DNA from: JALYZC01 sp963725645
GTDB lineage: Bacteria; Actinomycetota; Thermoleophilia; Solirubrobacterales; Solirubrobacteraceae
Length of the DNA stretch: 64,000 nucleotides
Assembly: GCA_963725645.1 (NCBI GenBank)
Contig: CAVRZD010000006.1
Coordinates: forward strand, 1,612,001 to 1,676,000
Direction: 5' to 3'
The notes beneath the pieces were generated by a model, which was not told where the DNA came from, did no database searches, and was given only the letters and a program-made list of their open reading frames with translations. Below are positions 48,508-56,863 of this stretch, one piece after another. The stretch's first letter is position 1, and each line of letters begins with the position of its first letter. The translations under genes and the position numbers were made by a program.

Positions 48508-49103
48508 GTGTCACCGCAGCCGATGTGAAGGCCCTGCGCGACCGCACCGGCGCGGGGATGATGGATGCCAAGCGGGCGCTGGAGGAGGCCGACGGCGACG
48601 CCGACAAGGCGGTCGAGGTCCTCCGCGTCAAGCTCGGCAAGAACGTCGCGAAGCTCTCCGGCCGCGAGGCCGCCGAGGGCACCGTCCAGTCCTACATCCA
48701 CGCCAACGGTAAGGTCGGCGTGCTCGTGGAGGTCGACTGCAACACCGACTTCGTCGCGCGCAACGAGGACTTCGTCGCGTTTGCGAAGGACGTGGCGCTG
48801 CACGTGGCCGGGAGCCCGACCGTCCAGTGGGTCTCCGACGAGGACGTGCCCGAGGATGCCAAGGACGCCGAGCGGCGCGTGTACGAGCAGCAGGCCGCCG
48901 ACAAGCCCGAGGACATCCGGCCCAAGATCGCCGAGGGCAAGCTGAGCAAGTGGCTCGACGACGTCGTGCTGCTGCGCCAGCAGCACGTCAACGCCGACAA
49001 GCACGAGGAGAAGACCATCCAGGAGCTGCGCGACGAGCTGTCGTCGAAGACCGGCGAGAACGTGGTGATCCGGCGCTTCGTCCGCTTCACGGTGGGGGAC
49101 TAG
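48504..49103 (+). CDS. tsf: Elongation factor Ts
   Basis: EF-Ts recharges EF-Tu with GTP. The 199-residue protein has the N-terminal UBA-like domain (VKALRDRTGAGMMDAKRALEEADGD), the EF-Tu-contacting core with VDCNTDFVARNEDF, and a shortened C-terminal part ending VIRRFVRFTVGD. It is the short form of EF-Ts, as in several other bacteria. ATGA overlap with rpsB. Confidence 0.96.
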   Translation: MSVTAADVKALRDRTGAGMMDAKRALEEADGDADKAVEVLRVKLGKNVAKLSGREAAEGTVQSYIHANGKVGVLVEVDCNTDFVARNEDFVAFAKDVALHVAGSPTVQWVSDEDVPEDAKDAERRVYEQQAADKPEDIRPKIAEGKLSKWLDDVVLLRQQHVNADKHEEKTIQELRDELSSKTGENVVIRRFVRFTVGD

Positions 49104-49105
49104 CC

Positions 49106-49849
49106 GTGGAGGCCGGCGCGCCGGACTTCGACGGCCCCGCCTTCAAGCGCATCCTCCTCAAGCTCTCGGGCGAGGCACTGCTCGGCGACCTCGACTACGG
49201 CGCCGACCCGGAGCAGATCAAGACCGTCGCCGCCCAGGTCGCGCGCGTGCGCGAGCGCGGGGTCGAGGTGGCGATCGTGGTCGGCGCCGGCAACATCTAC
49301 CGCGGGATGGCGGGCGCGGCCGCCGGCATGGACCGGGCGACCGCCGACTACATGGGCATGCTCGCCACGGTGCTCAACGCGCTCGCGCTCCAGGACGCGC
49401 TGGAGAAGGCCGGGGTCAACACGCGCGTGCAATCGGCGATCACGATCTCCGAGGTCGCGGAGCCATACATCCGCCGTCGCGCCATCCGGCACCTCGAGAA
49501 GGGGCGCGTCGTGATCTTCGCCGCCGGCACCGGCAACCCGTTCTTCACCACCGACACCGCCGCCGCGCTGCGCGCGTCGGAGATCCACGCCGAGGCGATC
49601 CTGATGGCGAAGAACCGCGTCGAGGGCGTCTACACGGCCGACCCGGCCGAGGACCCGGACGCGACGTTCCTCGAGCAGATCACCTACATGGACGCGATCC
49701 AGCGCCAGTTGCGCGTGATGGACGCGACAGCGCTCACGCTCTGCATGGAGAACCAGCTCCCGCTCTACGTGTTCAACATGGACGACGAGGAGAACATCGA
49801 CCGGATAGTGTCCGGCGAGCGAGTGGGGACCCTGGTGAGCAGCAGCTGA
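49106..49849 (+). CDS. pyrH: UMP kinase
   Basis: PyrH phosphorylates UMP to UDP. The 247-residue amino-acid-kinase-fold protein has ILLKLSGEALLG, VVGAGNIYRGM, DYMGMLATVLNALALQDAL and AAGTGNPFFTTDTAAALRA. GTG start at 49106, 2 nt after the tsf stop. The rpsB-tsf-pyrH-frr order is widely conserved. Confidence 0.97.
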   Translation: MEAGAPDFDGPAFKRILLKLSGEALLGDLDYGADPEQIKTVAAQVARVRERGVEVAIVVGAGNIYRGMAGAAAGMDRATADYMGMLATVLNALALQDALEKAGVNTRVQSAITISEVAEPYIRRRAIRHLEKGRVVIFAAGTGNPFFTTDTAAALRASEIHAEAILMAKNRVEGVYTADPAEDPDATFLEQITYMDAIQRQLRVMDATALTLCMENQLPLYVFNMDDEENIDRIVSGERVGTLVSSS

Positions 49850-49850
49850 G

Positions 49851-50417
49851 ATGTCCGAGCTGATCGACGTACTGCTGGCGGACGCGACCGAGCGCATGGG
49901 CAAGTCGGTGGAGTCGATCCGCCACGAGTTCGGGACCGTCCGCACCGGGCGCGCAAGCCCCGCGCTGCTCGACCGCATCACGGTCGACTACTACGGCACG
50001 CAGACGCCGCTCAAGCAGCTCGCGACCATCTCCGCGCCCGAGGCGCGCCTGCTCACCGTGCAGGCCTACGACAAGTCGTCGGTCAAGAGCATCGAGAAGG
50101 CGATCATGGAGTCCGACGTCGGGTTGACGCCCAACAGCGACGGCGCCCTGATCCGCCTGGCGATCCCCGAGCTCACCGAGGAGCGCCGCAAGGAGATGGT
50201 CAAGACGGTGCACTCGATCGCCGAGGAGGGGCGCGTCGCGATCCGCAACATCCGCCGCGACTGCATGCACGAGCTGCGCGAGCTGAAGAGCGGCGGGGAT
50301 GTCGGCTCCGACGACGAGCACCGCGGCGAGGTCGAGCTGCAGAAGCTCACCGACGACAAGATCGGGGAGCTCGACGCCCTGATGAAGGGCAAAGAGGCGG
50401 AAGTCCTCGAGGTCTAG
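49851..50417 (+). CDS. frr: Ribosome recycling factor
   Basis: RRF with EF-G splits post-termination ribosomes. The 188-residue protein has FGTVRTGRASPALLDRITVDYYG, PLKQLATISAPEARLL, and EERRKEMVKTVHSIAEEGRVAIRNIRRD. Length is normal. It starts 1 nt after pyrH and its TAG overlaps the GTG of uppS by one base. Confidence 0.97.
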   Translation: MSELIDVLLADATERMGKSVESIRHEFGTVRTGRASPALLDRITVDYYGTQTPLKQLATISAPEARLLTVQAYDKSSVKSIEKAIMESDVGLTPNSDGALIRLAIPELTEERRKEMVKTVHSIAEEGRVAIRNIRRDCMHELRELKSGGDVGSDDEHRGEVELQKLTDDKIGELDALMKGKEAEVLEV

Positions 50418-51094
50418 TGGCCTCCGAGGCGACTCGCGCTCGCTACGTCGCCATCATCACGGACGGCAACGGGCGCTGGGCCCAGCGGGAGGGGGTCAGC
50501 GTCGAGGACGGTCACCGCGCGGGCGCCGACAACGTGAAGGCGCGCCTGCGCGACGCGGTCGACTTCGGGCTGCGCGAGCTGACCGTGTACTCGTTCTCGA
50601 CCGAGAACTGGTCGCGCTCGCCGGAGGAGATTGCGGGCCTCATGCGGATGCACGGCGAGCGCATCGAGGTCGAGACGCCCGAGCTGCACGAGGAGGGCGT
50701 GCGCATGCGCTTCATCGGTCGCCGTGAGGGCATCGAGCCGCACCTCGTCGAGCGCATGGCGTGGGCCGAGCAGCTGACGGCCGCCAACGAGCGGATCACG
50801 CTGTTCGTGGCGTTCAACTACGGCGGGCGGGCGGAGATCGTCGACGCGGCGCGAAACTTCACGGGAACCACTGAGGAGGAGTTCCGCGCGCAGCTGTACG
50901 CGCCCGAGATGCACGACCCGGACCTGATCATCCGCACGAGCGGCGAGCAGCGGCTGTCCAACTACCTGCTGTGGCAGTCGGCGTACTCGGAGCTGGTCTT
51001 CCGCGACGAGCTCTGGCCGGACTTCACGCGCGAGGCCTTCGCCGAGTCGCTGGCGGAATTCGAAGCCCGCCGGCGCCGGTTCGGGGGGCGCTGA
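50417..51094 (+). CDS. uppS: Isoprenyl (undecaprenyl) diphosphate synthase
   Basis: This cis-prenyltransferase makes the lipid carrier for peptidoglycan and other envelope polymers. The 225-residue protein has the catalytic Asp16 in IITDGNGRWAQREG, YSFSTENWSRSPEEI, and PDLIIRTSGEQRLSNYLLWQSAYSE, all family signatures. It is slightly shorter than E. coli UppS (253 aa); product chain length cannot be deduced. cdsA overlaps by one base. Confidence 0.94.
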   Translation: MASEATRARYVAIITDGNGRWAQREGVSVEDGHRAGADNVKARLRDAVDFGLRELTVYSFSTENWSRSPEEIAGLMRMHGERIEVETPELHEEGVRMRFIGRREGIEPHLVERMAWAEQLTAANERITLFVAFNYGGRAEIVDAARNFTGTTEEEFRAQLYAPEMHDPDLIIRTSGEQRLSNYLLWQSAYSELVFRDELWPDFTREAFAESLAEFEARRRRFGGR

Positions 51095-51957
51095 TGGCGC
51101 GGCCGCGGGGCGGCCGCCGCCCGCCGCCGAGCGCTCGCCGGTCGCGCCGACGCGGCCGGCGCAACCGCAGCTCCGACCTGGTCGGGCGCGTCGCCGTCGC
51201 GATCCCGGCGATCGTCTTCGCGGTCGTGATCGTCGCGAGCGGGGGACTGATCTTCGCGCTCGGCGTGGGCGCGCTCGGCATCGTCTGCCTGGTGGAGCTC
51301 TACGGACTCCTTGATCGCGCCCACCCGGTCAGGCTCGCGGGCTTCATCACCGTGATCGCGCTCGTCCTGGCCGCGCAGTACGGCAGCCAGTTCCAGGTCC
51401 TGCTCGTGACCGTCGCGGCGCTGCCGGTGCTGTTCGGGCTCGTCCTGCTCGGGCCGCGGCGGCGGGGCGCGACCGCGGCGATGGCCGCCACCGTGCTGGG
51501 CATCTACTGGATCGGCTTCGCGATCGCGCACGCCGTGCTGCTGCGCAACCTCCTGCACGGCGACGCGATCATCGTCGACGTGCTGGTCGGGACCTTCCTC
51601 GGCGACACCGGCGCCTACTTCGGCGGGCGCATGTTCGGCCGCCGGCCGCTCGCGCCCGAGATCTCGCCCAACAAGACCGTCGAGGGCATGCTGATCGGGA
51701 TGGTGGTGGCGATCGCCGCGGTCTGGTTCGCGGGCCTCTACCAGGACTGGCTCTCGGGCGCCGATGCGCTCATCCTCGGCCTCGGCGTCGCCCTCGCGGC
51801 CCCGCTCGGCGACCTGTTCGAGTCGCTGATCAAGCGCGACATGGACGCCAAGGACGCCGGGCGGTTGTTCGGCGCCCACGGGGGCGCACTGGACCGCCTC
51901 GACGCGGCGCTCTTCACCATCCCGGTCGGGTACTACATCTGGGTGGCGCTGATGTAG
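51094..51957 (+). CDS. cdsA: Phosphatidate cytidylyltransferase
   Basis: CdsA makes CDP-diacylglycerol for phospholipid synthesis. The 287-residue membrane protein has a strongly basic N-terminus (GRRPPPSARRSRRRGRRNR), about 7-8 helices, and the CTP-transferase signature ESLIKRDMDAKDAGRLFGAHGGALDRLD near the C-terminus. TGATG overlap with uppS. It ends the rpsB unit, facing the SnoaL-like gene with no gap. Confidence 0.95.
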   Translation: MARPRGGRRPPPSARRSRRRGRRNRSSDLVGRVAVAIPAIVFAVVIVASGGLIFALGVGALGIVCLVELYGLLDRAHPVRLAGFITVIALVLAAQYGSQFQVLLVTVAALPVLFGLVLLGPRRRGATAAMAATVLGIYWIGFAIAHAVLLRNLLHGDAIIVDVLVGTFLGDTGAYFGGRMFGRRPLAPEISPNKTVEGMLIGMVVAIAAVWFAGLYQDWLSGADALILGLGVALAAPLGDLFESLIKRDMDAKDAGRLFGAHGGALDRLDAALFTIPVGYYIWVALM

Positions 51958-52362
51958 CTACCCGGGCAGGCCCGCGGCCTCGCGAGCCTGCTCGGCGGTC
52001 GCGTACTCGCGGCCGCGGACGATCCGGCGGTCGCGGACCGTGTAGATGACGGCGTAGCGGCCCTCGACCCAGCGCTCGCTGCCGCGAGCGCGTCCGGCGG
52101 TGTGGACGACGCCGCCCACGCGGTCGCCTGTCGCGAAGATGACCTCCTCGAGCTCCGCCCGGAACTCGTCGAACATCTCCAACCACTCCTCGTAGTAGCG
52201 ACGCATGGCGTCCCGGCCACTGAACACGCCGACGTCGTCCAGCGCACCCTCGACCGCTCGCCATTCGATGTCGGGGTGCCAGAACTCGGCGGTCGCGTCG
52301 ATCCCACCGTCCTCGAGGGCCTCCCAGGACCGCCGCACGACCTCGACGTTCTCGCGCGACAT
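51958..52362 (-). CDS. SnoaL/NTF2-like domain protein
   Basis: The 134-residue protein has the cone-shaped alpha+beta barrel pattern of SnoaL-like polyketide cyclase/ketosteroid-isomerase relatives: MSRENVEVVRRSWEALEDGG, AEFWHPDIEWRAVEG, and VEGRYAVIYTVRDRRIVRGREYATAEQAREAAG. Members are often small enzymes or ligand binders with unclear substrates. It is alone on the minus strand between cdsA and dxr. GATACT on the minus strand (52378-52373) lies 10 nt before the ATG. Confidence 0.85.
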   Translation of the reverse strand: MSRENVEVVRRSWEALEDGGIDATAEFWHPDIEWRAVEGALDDVGVFSGRDAMRRYYEEWLEMFDEFRAELEEVIFATGDRVGGVVHTAGRARGSERWVEGRYAVIYTVRDRRIVRGREYATAEQAREAAGLPG

Positions 52363-52407
52363 CGTGGGGCCCAGTATCGCGTTATCCGCGCCTTAGGGCG
52401 ACCCTGC

Positions 52408-52413
52408 CACACT
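52408..52413 (+). promoter_or_regulatory. -10-like hexamer CACACT of dxr, leaderless type
   Basis: CACACT (one change from TACACT) ends 8 nt before the dxr GTG at 52422; no SD. Confidence 0.3.
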
Positions 52414-52421
52414 CATGGGCC

Positions 52422-53582
52422 GTGGCACGCAGCGTCCTCATCCTGGGCTCCACGGGCTCGATCGGCACGCAGGCGCTCGAGATCGTCGAGGGCTCCTCCG
52501 ACGTCGCGGTCGTCGGCCTGTCCGCCGAGAGCTCGTGGGAGCTGCTCGTGGAGCAGGCGCGCGCGCACGGCGTCGCGCGCGTGGCGTTGAGCGACCCCGA
52601 CGCCGCCGCCCGCGCGGCCGCGGCGTGGCCCGACGGCGAGGTGCTCGCCGGCGCCGAGGGCCTCGTGCGCCTGGTGGTCGAGTCGGGCGCGGAGCTGGTG
52701 CTCAACGCGCTGGTCGGCGCGGCCGGCCTCGGTCCCACCGTGGCCGCGCTGGGGGAGGGGATCGACCTGGCGCTGGCCAACAAGGAGTCGCTGGTGGTCG
52801 GCGGCGAGCTGGTCACGCAGCTGGCGGAGGCGACGGGTGCGCACATCGTCCCGGTCGACTCCGAGCACTCGGCGCTCGCGCAGCTGATCGCCGGCGAGGG
52901 CGCGGGGACCGTCGAGCGGCTCGTGCTCACCGCGTCGGGCGGGCCCTTCCGCGGGCGCTCGCGCGCCGAGCTGGAGAGCGTGACGGTGGAACAGGCGCTC
53001 GCGCACCCGACGTGGGACATGGGCGGCAAGATCACGATCGACTCGGCCACGCTGATGAACAAGGGGCTCGAGCTGATCGAGGCCCACCACCTGTTCGGCA
53101 CGCCGTACGAGCGCATCGACGTCGTCGTGCACCCCCAGTCGATCGTGCACTCGCTCGTGCACCTGTGCGACGGGGCCACGCTGGCCCACCTCGGCTATCC
53201 GGACATGCGCGTGCCGATCTCCTACGCCCTCCACTTCCCCGAGCGCGCCGACGTGCCCGTGCGCACGCTCGACCTGGTCGAGCTGGGCGCGCTCACCTTC
53301 GAGGCGGTGGACGTCGACGCGTTCCCGGCGCTGCGGCTCGCCCGCGAGGCGGCGCAGGCCGGCGGCACCGCGCCGTGCGTGCTCAACGCGGCGAACGAGG
53401 TGGCGGTGCACGCCTTCCTCGCCGGCCGGCTCCCGTTCCTCGGCATCCCCGAGGTCATCGACCGCGCGCTGGAGCGCCTCGAGCCGGGTCGCGTGCACTC
53501 CTTCGACTCGCTCTACGCCGCCGACACGGACGCGCGCGCACTGGCCGCGGAGCTGGTCGCGGAGCGGGGAGCGCCGGCATGA
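52422..53582 (+). CDS. dxr: 1-deoxy-D-xylulose 5-phosphate reductoisomerase
   Basis: Dxr converts DXP to MEP in the non-mevalonate isoprenoid pathway. The 386-residue protein has the NADPH motif LILGSTGSIGTQAL, LALANKESLVVGG, the metal/substrate region PVDSEHSALAQLI, ASGGPFRGRSR and MGGKITIDSATLMNKGLE. The target loop of fosmidomycin (HPQSIVHSLVHLCDG) is intact. rseP overlaps by 4 nt. Confidence 0.96.
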   Translation: MARSVLILGSTGSIGTQALEIVEGSSDVAVVGLSAESSWELLVEQARAHGVARVALSDPDAAARAAAAWPDGEVLAGAEGLVRLVVESGAELVLNALVGAAGLGPTVAALGEGIDLALANKESLVVGGELVTQLAEATGAHIVPVDSEHSALAQLIAGEGAGTVERLVLTASGGPFRGRSRAELESVTVEQALAHPTWDMGGKITIDSATLMNKGLELIEAHHLFGTPYERIDVVVHPQSIVHSLVHLCDGATLAHLGYPDMRVPISYALHFPERADVPVRTLDLVELGALTFEAVDVDAFPALRLAREAAQAGGTAPCVLNAANEVAVHAFLAGRLPFLGIPEVIDRALERLEPGRVHSFDSLYAADTDARALAAELVAERGAPA

Positions 53583-54655
53583 GCTGGGTCCTCACGATCA
53601 TCGGCTTCTGCGCGCTGATCGTCCTGCACGAGTTCGGTCACTTCGCCGCGGCCAAGCTCACCGGGATGCGGGTGGAGCGTTTCCTGCTGTTCTTCCCGCC
53701 CGCGCTGTTCAAGGTGCGGCGCGGCGAGACGGAGTACGGCATCGGCGCGATCCCCCTCGGCGGCATGGTGAAGATCACCGGGATGGACCCGCGCGTGGAG
53801 CTCCCGGAGGACGTCGCGCCGCGCGCCTACTACCGCCAGCCCGTGTGGAAGCGCATCGTGGTGATCAGCGCCGGACCGGCGATGAACCTGCTGATCGCCT
53901 TCCTGATCCTGTGGGGCCTGTTCCTCGCGAACGGCAGCTCGACCGCGACGAAGACGATCGACACGAAGGGCCTGCGGGCCCCGGCCGCCACCGTTCTGCG
54001 GCCGGGCGACCGGGTCGTGTCCGTCGACGGAAAGGGCGGCAGCCAGGAGGCGATCGCGCTCGCGGTCGCGCGCCATCACTGTCCCGGGAAGGCCACGAAC
54101 GGCTGTCAGGCGTCGACGCCCGCCACGGTCACCGTGATCCGCGACGGGCGCCGGATGGCCTTCGCGATCACGCCGCGCTACGACGCGGAGGTCGGACGCA
54201 CGCGGCTCGGGTTCACCTACGAGGTGCAGCATCACGACGTCGGCCCCGTGGGGGCGGCGCGGGAGAGCGTCAGCGGGATGTGGCGGGTGACCGAGCTGAC
54301 CGTGTCCGCCATCGCGCGCATCTTCCAGCCCGAGCAGCGCAAGCAGCTCTCCAGCGTCGTGGGGGCGAGCAAGGTGACCGAGCAGGCGTTCAACCAGGAC
54401 ATCAGCGCCGCGCTCAGCCTGCTCGCGCTGATCTCGCTCTCCCTGGCGATCATCAACCTGTTCCCCTTCCTGCCGCTCGACGGCGGGCACATCTTCTGGG
54501 CGCTGGCCGAGAAGGTCCGCGGCGGGCGCCCCGTCCCGTTCGAGGTGATGGAGCGCGCCGGCGTGATCGGCTTCGCGCTCGTGCTGATGCTGTTCTTCAT
54601 CGGGCTCAGCAACGACATCGGCCGGCTGCAGGGCGCCGGATTCCCCTCGCGCTAG
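53579..54655 (+). CDS. rseP: Site-2 intramembrane metalloprotease (RseP/Rip1 type)
   Basis: This zinc protease cleaves membrane-anchored anti-sigma factors and other transmembrane substrates. The 358-residue protein has HEFGH (zinc ligands His17, His21; catalytic Glu18), one PDZ domain (about 130-215, VLRPGDRVVSVDGKGG), and the second active-site motif NLFPFLPLDGGHIFWA near residue 300. About four membrane helices are evident. In many genomes ispG follows directly; here a terminator-like hairpin does. Confidence 0.95.
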   Translation: MSWVLTIIGFCALIVLHEFGHFAAAKLTGMRVERFLLFFPPALFKVRRGETEYGIGAIPLGGMVKITGMDPRVELPEDVAPRAYYRQPVWKRIVVISAGPAMNLLIAFLILWGLFLANGSSTATKTIDTKGLRAPAATVLRPGDRVVSVDGKGGSQEAIALAVARHHCPGKATNGCQASTPATVTVIRDGRRMAFAITPRYDAEVGRTRLGFTYEVQHHDVGPVGAARESVSGMWRVTELTVSAIARIFQPEQRKQLSSVVGASKVTEQAFNQDISAALSLLALISLSLAIINLFPFLPLDGGHIFWALAEKVRGGRPVPFEVMERAGVIGFALVLMLFFIGLSNDIGRLQGAGFPSR

Positions 54656-54674
54656 CGGGCCGCGCGAACTTTTT
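54648..54674 (+). terminator. Intrinsic-terminator-like hairpin after rseP
   Basis: CGCGC (54648-54652) pairs with GCGCG (54662-54666) across the rseP stop codon, followed after 3 nt by TTTTT (54670-54674). It is the only hairpin with a clear U-tract that I found after a gene in this window. Confidence 0.55.
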
Positions 54675-54776
54675 CCCAGCGCACCGGATTCTTGCCGCAA
54701 TAGTTCCGACCGGCGTGCGTCTCAGGGGGCAGGAGGCCGGGCCGTGAGAGCGAAAAGGTCCGCAAAGGGAGCAAGG

Positions 54777-54935
54777 ATGAAGACCCCGATCGTGCAAGAG
54801 ACTCGCCGCGCCGGGCACATGAAGCCCGACGCGCACCGGCGGCAGGTCAGTCTCGTCGCGCGCTCGCTGATCGCCGTGCGCGAGACCCGGTACGCCTGGG
54901 ACGAGCGCACGCGCACCCAGCGTCGCGCGGCCTGA
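54777..54935 (+). CDS. Small basic protein of unknown function (52 aa)
   Basis: The ORF runs from ATG 54777 to TGA 54935 with a good SD (AAAGGGAG, 54764-54771, 5 nt away). It encodes a very basic, Arg/His-rich protein (MKTPIVQETRRAGHMKPDAH start; SLVARSLIAVRETRYAWDE in the second half) without Cys or membrane segments. I recognise no family. The strong SD and an amphipathic central helix argue for a real gene; the short length and high GC mean chance cannot be excluded. Confidence 0.45.
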   Translation: MKTPIVQETRRAGHMKPDAHRRQVSLVARSLIAVRETRYAWDERTRTQRRAA

Positions 54936-54982
54936 GGCGAGCCCGCAGCCGGCCGTTCCAGCGCGCGCCAGCGTGCCTGCGG

Positions 54983-55020
54983 TAGCGTTCTTCCCAGAGG
55001 GCAGCAAATCCCGAGGGAGG
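54983..55020 (+). promoter_or_regulatory. -10 TAGCGT and SD of the intact acyl-CoA synthetase
   Basis: TAGCGT at 54983-54988 would start transcription near 54996. GGGAGG at 55015-55020 is 7 nt before ATG 55028, so this gene has a leader, unlike its paralogue at 6398. Confidence 0.35.
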
Positions 55021-55027
55021 GACGAGG

Positions 55028-56836
55028 ATGGAAGGCAGCACCGCCACCGAGGCAGCCGGAAAGCGCGCGATCGACGCCCCGACCGTCGCCGAGGCGTTTC
55101 GCATCACCGCGGAGCAGAGGCCCGACGGCGTCGCCCTGCGCAACCGGGACGACACCGTCTCGATCACCTGGGGCGAGCTGCGCGACCGCGCGGACGCGCT
55201 CGCCGGCGGACTCGCCAAGCTGGGCGTGGGCCCGGGCGACAGCGTCGCCCTCATGTTCGGCAACCGGCCGGAGTTCCACATCTCCGACCTCGCGGCGATG
55301 ACGCTGGGCGCCGTGCCCTTCTCGATCTACCCGACGTACACGCCCGAGCAGATCCAGTACCTGATCTCGGACTCCGGCGCGCGCGTCGCGATCCTCGAGC
55401 AGGCGTTTCTCGACCGCATGCTCGAGGCCCGCAAGGAGCTGCCCGACCTCGACCACGTGATCGTCGTCGATGGCGAGGCGCCGGAGGGCGTCACGCCGCT
55501 GGCGGACGTCGAGGGGTCGAACCCCGACTTCGACGTCGAGGCCTCCTGGCGCGCGATCAAGCCCGACGACCTGCTCACGCTGATCTACACCTCCGGAACG
55601 ACGGGACCCCCGAAGGGCGTCCAGCTCTCCCACGCGAACATGATGGACGTCATCGCGTCGGTGGAGGAGATCATCGGCCTGCCCGAGGGCATCAGGGTCA
55701 TCTCCTGGCTGCCCTCGGCGCACGTCGCCGAGCGCAACGCCCATCACTACATCCCGATCGTGTTCGCCGGGACGATCACGTGCTGCGAGAACCCGCGCGA
55801 GGTGATGAGCTACCTGCCCGACGTGCGGCCCAACTGGTTCTTCGCCGTTCCGCGCATCTGGGAGAAGCTGAAGGCCGGCCTGGAGACGATGCTGCACTCG
55901 CAGCCCGAGGAGCAGCGTGAGAAGGTCGAGCGCGCGATCGAGGCCGCGCGCGAGAAGGTGCGGCTCGAGCAGGCGGGGAAGGACGTTCCGGCCGATCTCG
56001 CCGAGGAGGTGGCCGCCGCCGACGAGCAGTACTTCGCCGGCCTGCGCAAGATGCTCGGCCTCGACGACGTGATCACGATCAACGTCGGCGCCGCGCCGAC
56101 CCCGGTCGAGGTACTCGAGTTCTTCCATGCCATCGGCCTCGAGCTGGCCGAGCTGTACGGCATGTCCGAGTCGACCGGCGCCGGGACGTGCAACCGGCCC
56201 GGTCAGGTGAAGATCGGCACCGTCGGCCCGGCGGCGCCGGGCTGCGAGATCAAGCTCGCCGAGGACGGGGAGGTCCTGATCCGGGGCGGCTGCGTCATGG
56301 TCGGGTACCGCAACCAGCCCGAGAAGACGGCCGAGACCATCGACGCGGAGGGCTGGCTGCACACGGGCGACATCGGCGAGATCGACGACGATGGCTTCCT
56401 CACGATCGTCGACCGCAAGAAGGAGCTCATCATCAACGCGGCCGGCAAGAACATGTCACCGGCGAACATCGAGGCCGAGCTCAAGACCGCCACCCCGCTG
56501 ATCGGGCAGGCGGCGGCGATCGGCGATGCTCGTCCCTACAACACTGCGTTGCTCGTGCTCGACGCCGACTTCGCCCCGCAGTGGGCGTCGAAGCAGGGGA
56601 TCGAGGACACGTCGCTGGAGGCGCTCGCCGCCGACGAGACGGTCCGCACCGCGGTCCAGGAGGGCGTCGATGCAGCCAACGAGCACCTGGCGCGTGTCGA
56701 GCAGATCAAGAAGTTCACGATCGTCCCCGGCGACTGGCTGCCCGGAGGCGACGAGCTGACGCCGACGATGAAGCTCAAGCGCAAGCCGATCGCCGAGAAG
56801 TACGCGGCCGAGATCGAGGCGATGTACGCGAAGTAG
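55028..56836 (+). CDS. Long-chain acyl-CoA synthetase (AMP-forming)
   Basis: This 602-residue ANL-superfamily ligase activates fatty acids through an acyl-adenylate to acyl-CoA. Motifs in order: VALMFGNRPEFHISDLAAMTLGAV, the P-loop YTSGTTGPPKGVQ near residue 192, LYGMSESTGAG, HTGDIGEIDDDGFLTIVDRKKELIINAAGKNMSP and the C-terminal catalytic Lys in GDELTPTMKLKRKPI. It is the intact paralogue of the frameshifted gene at 6398-8216, with near-identical motif spacing. Substrate chain length is unknown. It faces the glycosyltransferase gene. Confidence 0.94.
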   Translation: MEGSTATEAAGKRAIDAPTVAEAFRITAEQRPDGVALRNRDDTVSITWGELRDRADALAGGLAKLGVGPGDSVALMFGNRPEFHISDLAAMTLGAVPFSIYPTYTPEQIQYLISDSGARVAILEQAFLDRMLEARKELPDLDHVIVVDGEAPEGVTPLADVEGSNPDFDVEASWRAIKPDDLLTLIYTSGTTGPPKGVQLSHANMMDVIASVEEIIGLPEGIRVISWLPSAHVAERNAHHYIPIVFAGTITCCENPREVMSYLPDVRPNWFFAVPRIWEKLKAGLETMLHSQPEEQREKVERAIEAAREKVRLEQAGKDVPADLAEEVAAADEQYFAGLRKMLGLDDVITINVGAAPTPVEVLEFFHAIGLELAELYGMSESTGAGTCNRPGQVKIGTVGPAAPGCEIKLAEDGEVLIRGGCVMVGYRNQPEKTAETIDAEGWLHTGDIGEIDDDGFLTIVDRKKELIINAAGKNMSPANIEAELKTATPLIGQAAAIGDARPYNTALLVLDADFAPQWASKQGIEDTSLEALAADETVRTAVQEGVDAANEHLARVEQIKKFTIVPGDWLPGGDELTPTMKLKRKPIAEKYAAEIEAMYAK

Positions 56837-56863
56837 GCCCGCCCGCCGGGGCGTGCCCCAGGG

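Noticed and set aside
56848..56859. GGGGCGTGCCCC as a bidirectional terminator between the synthetase and glycosyltransferase genes
   Set aside because: The stem is only 4-5 bp with no U-tract, so it is too short to call.
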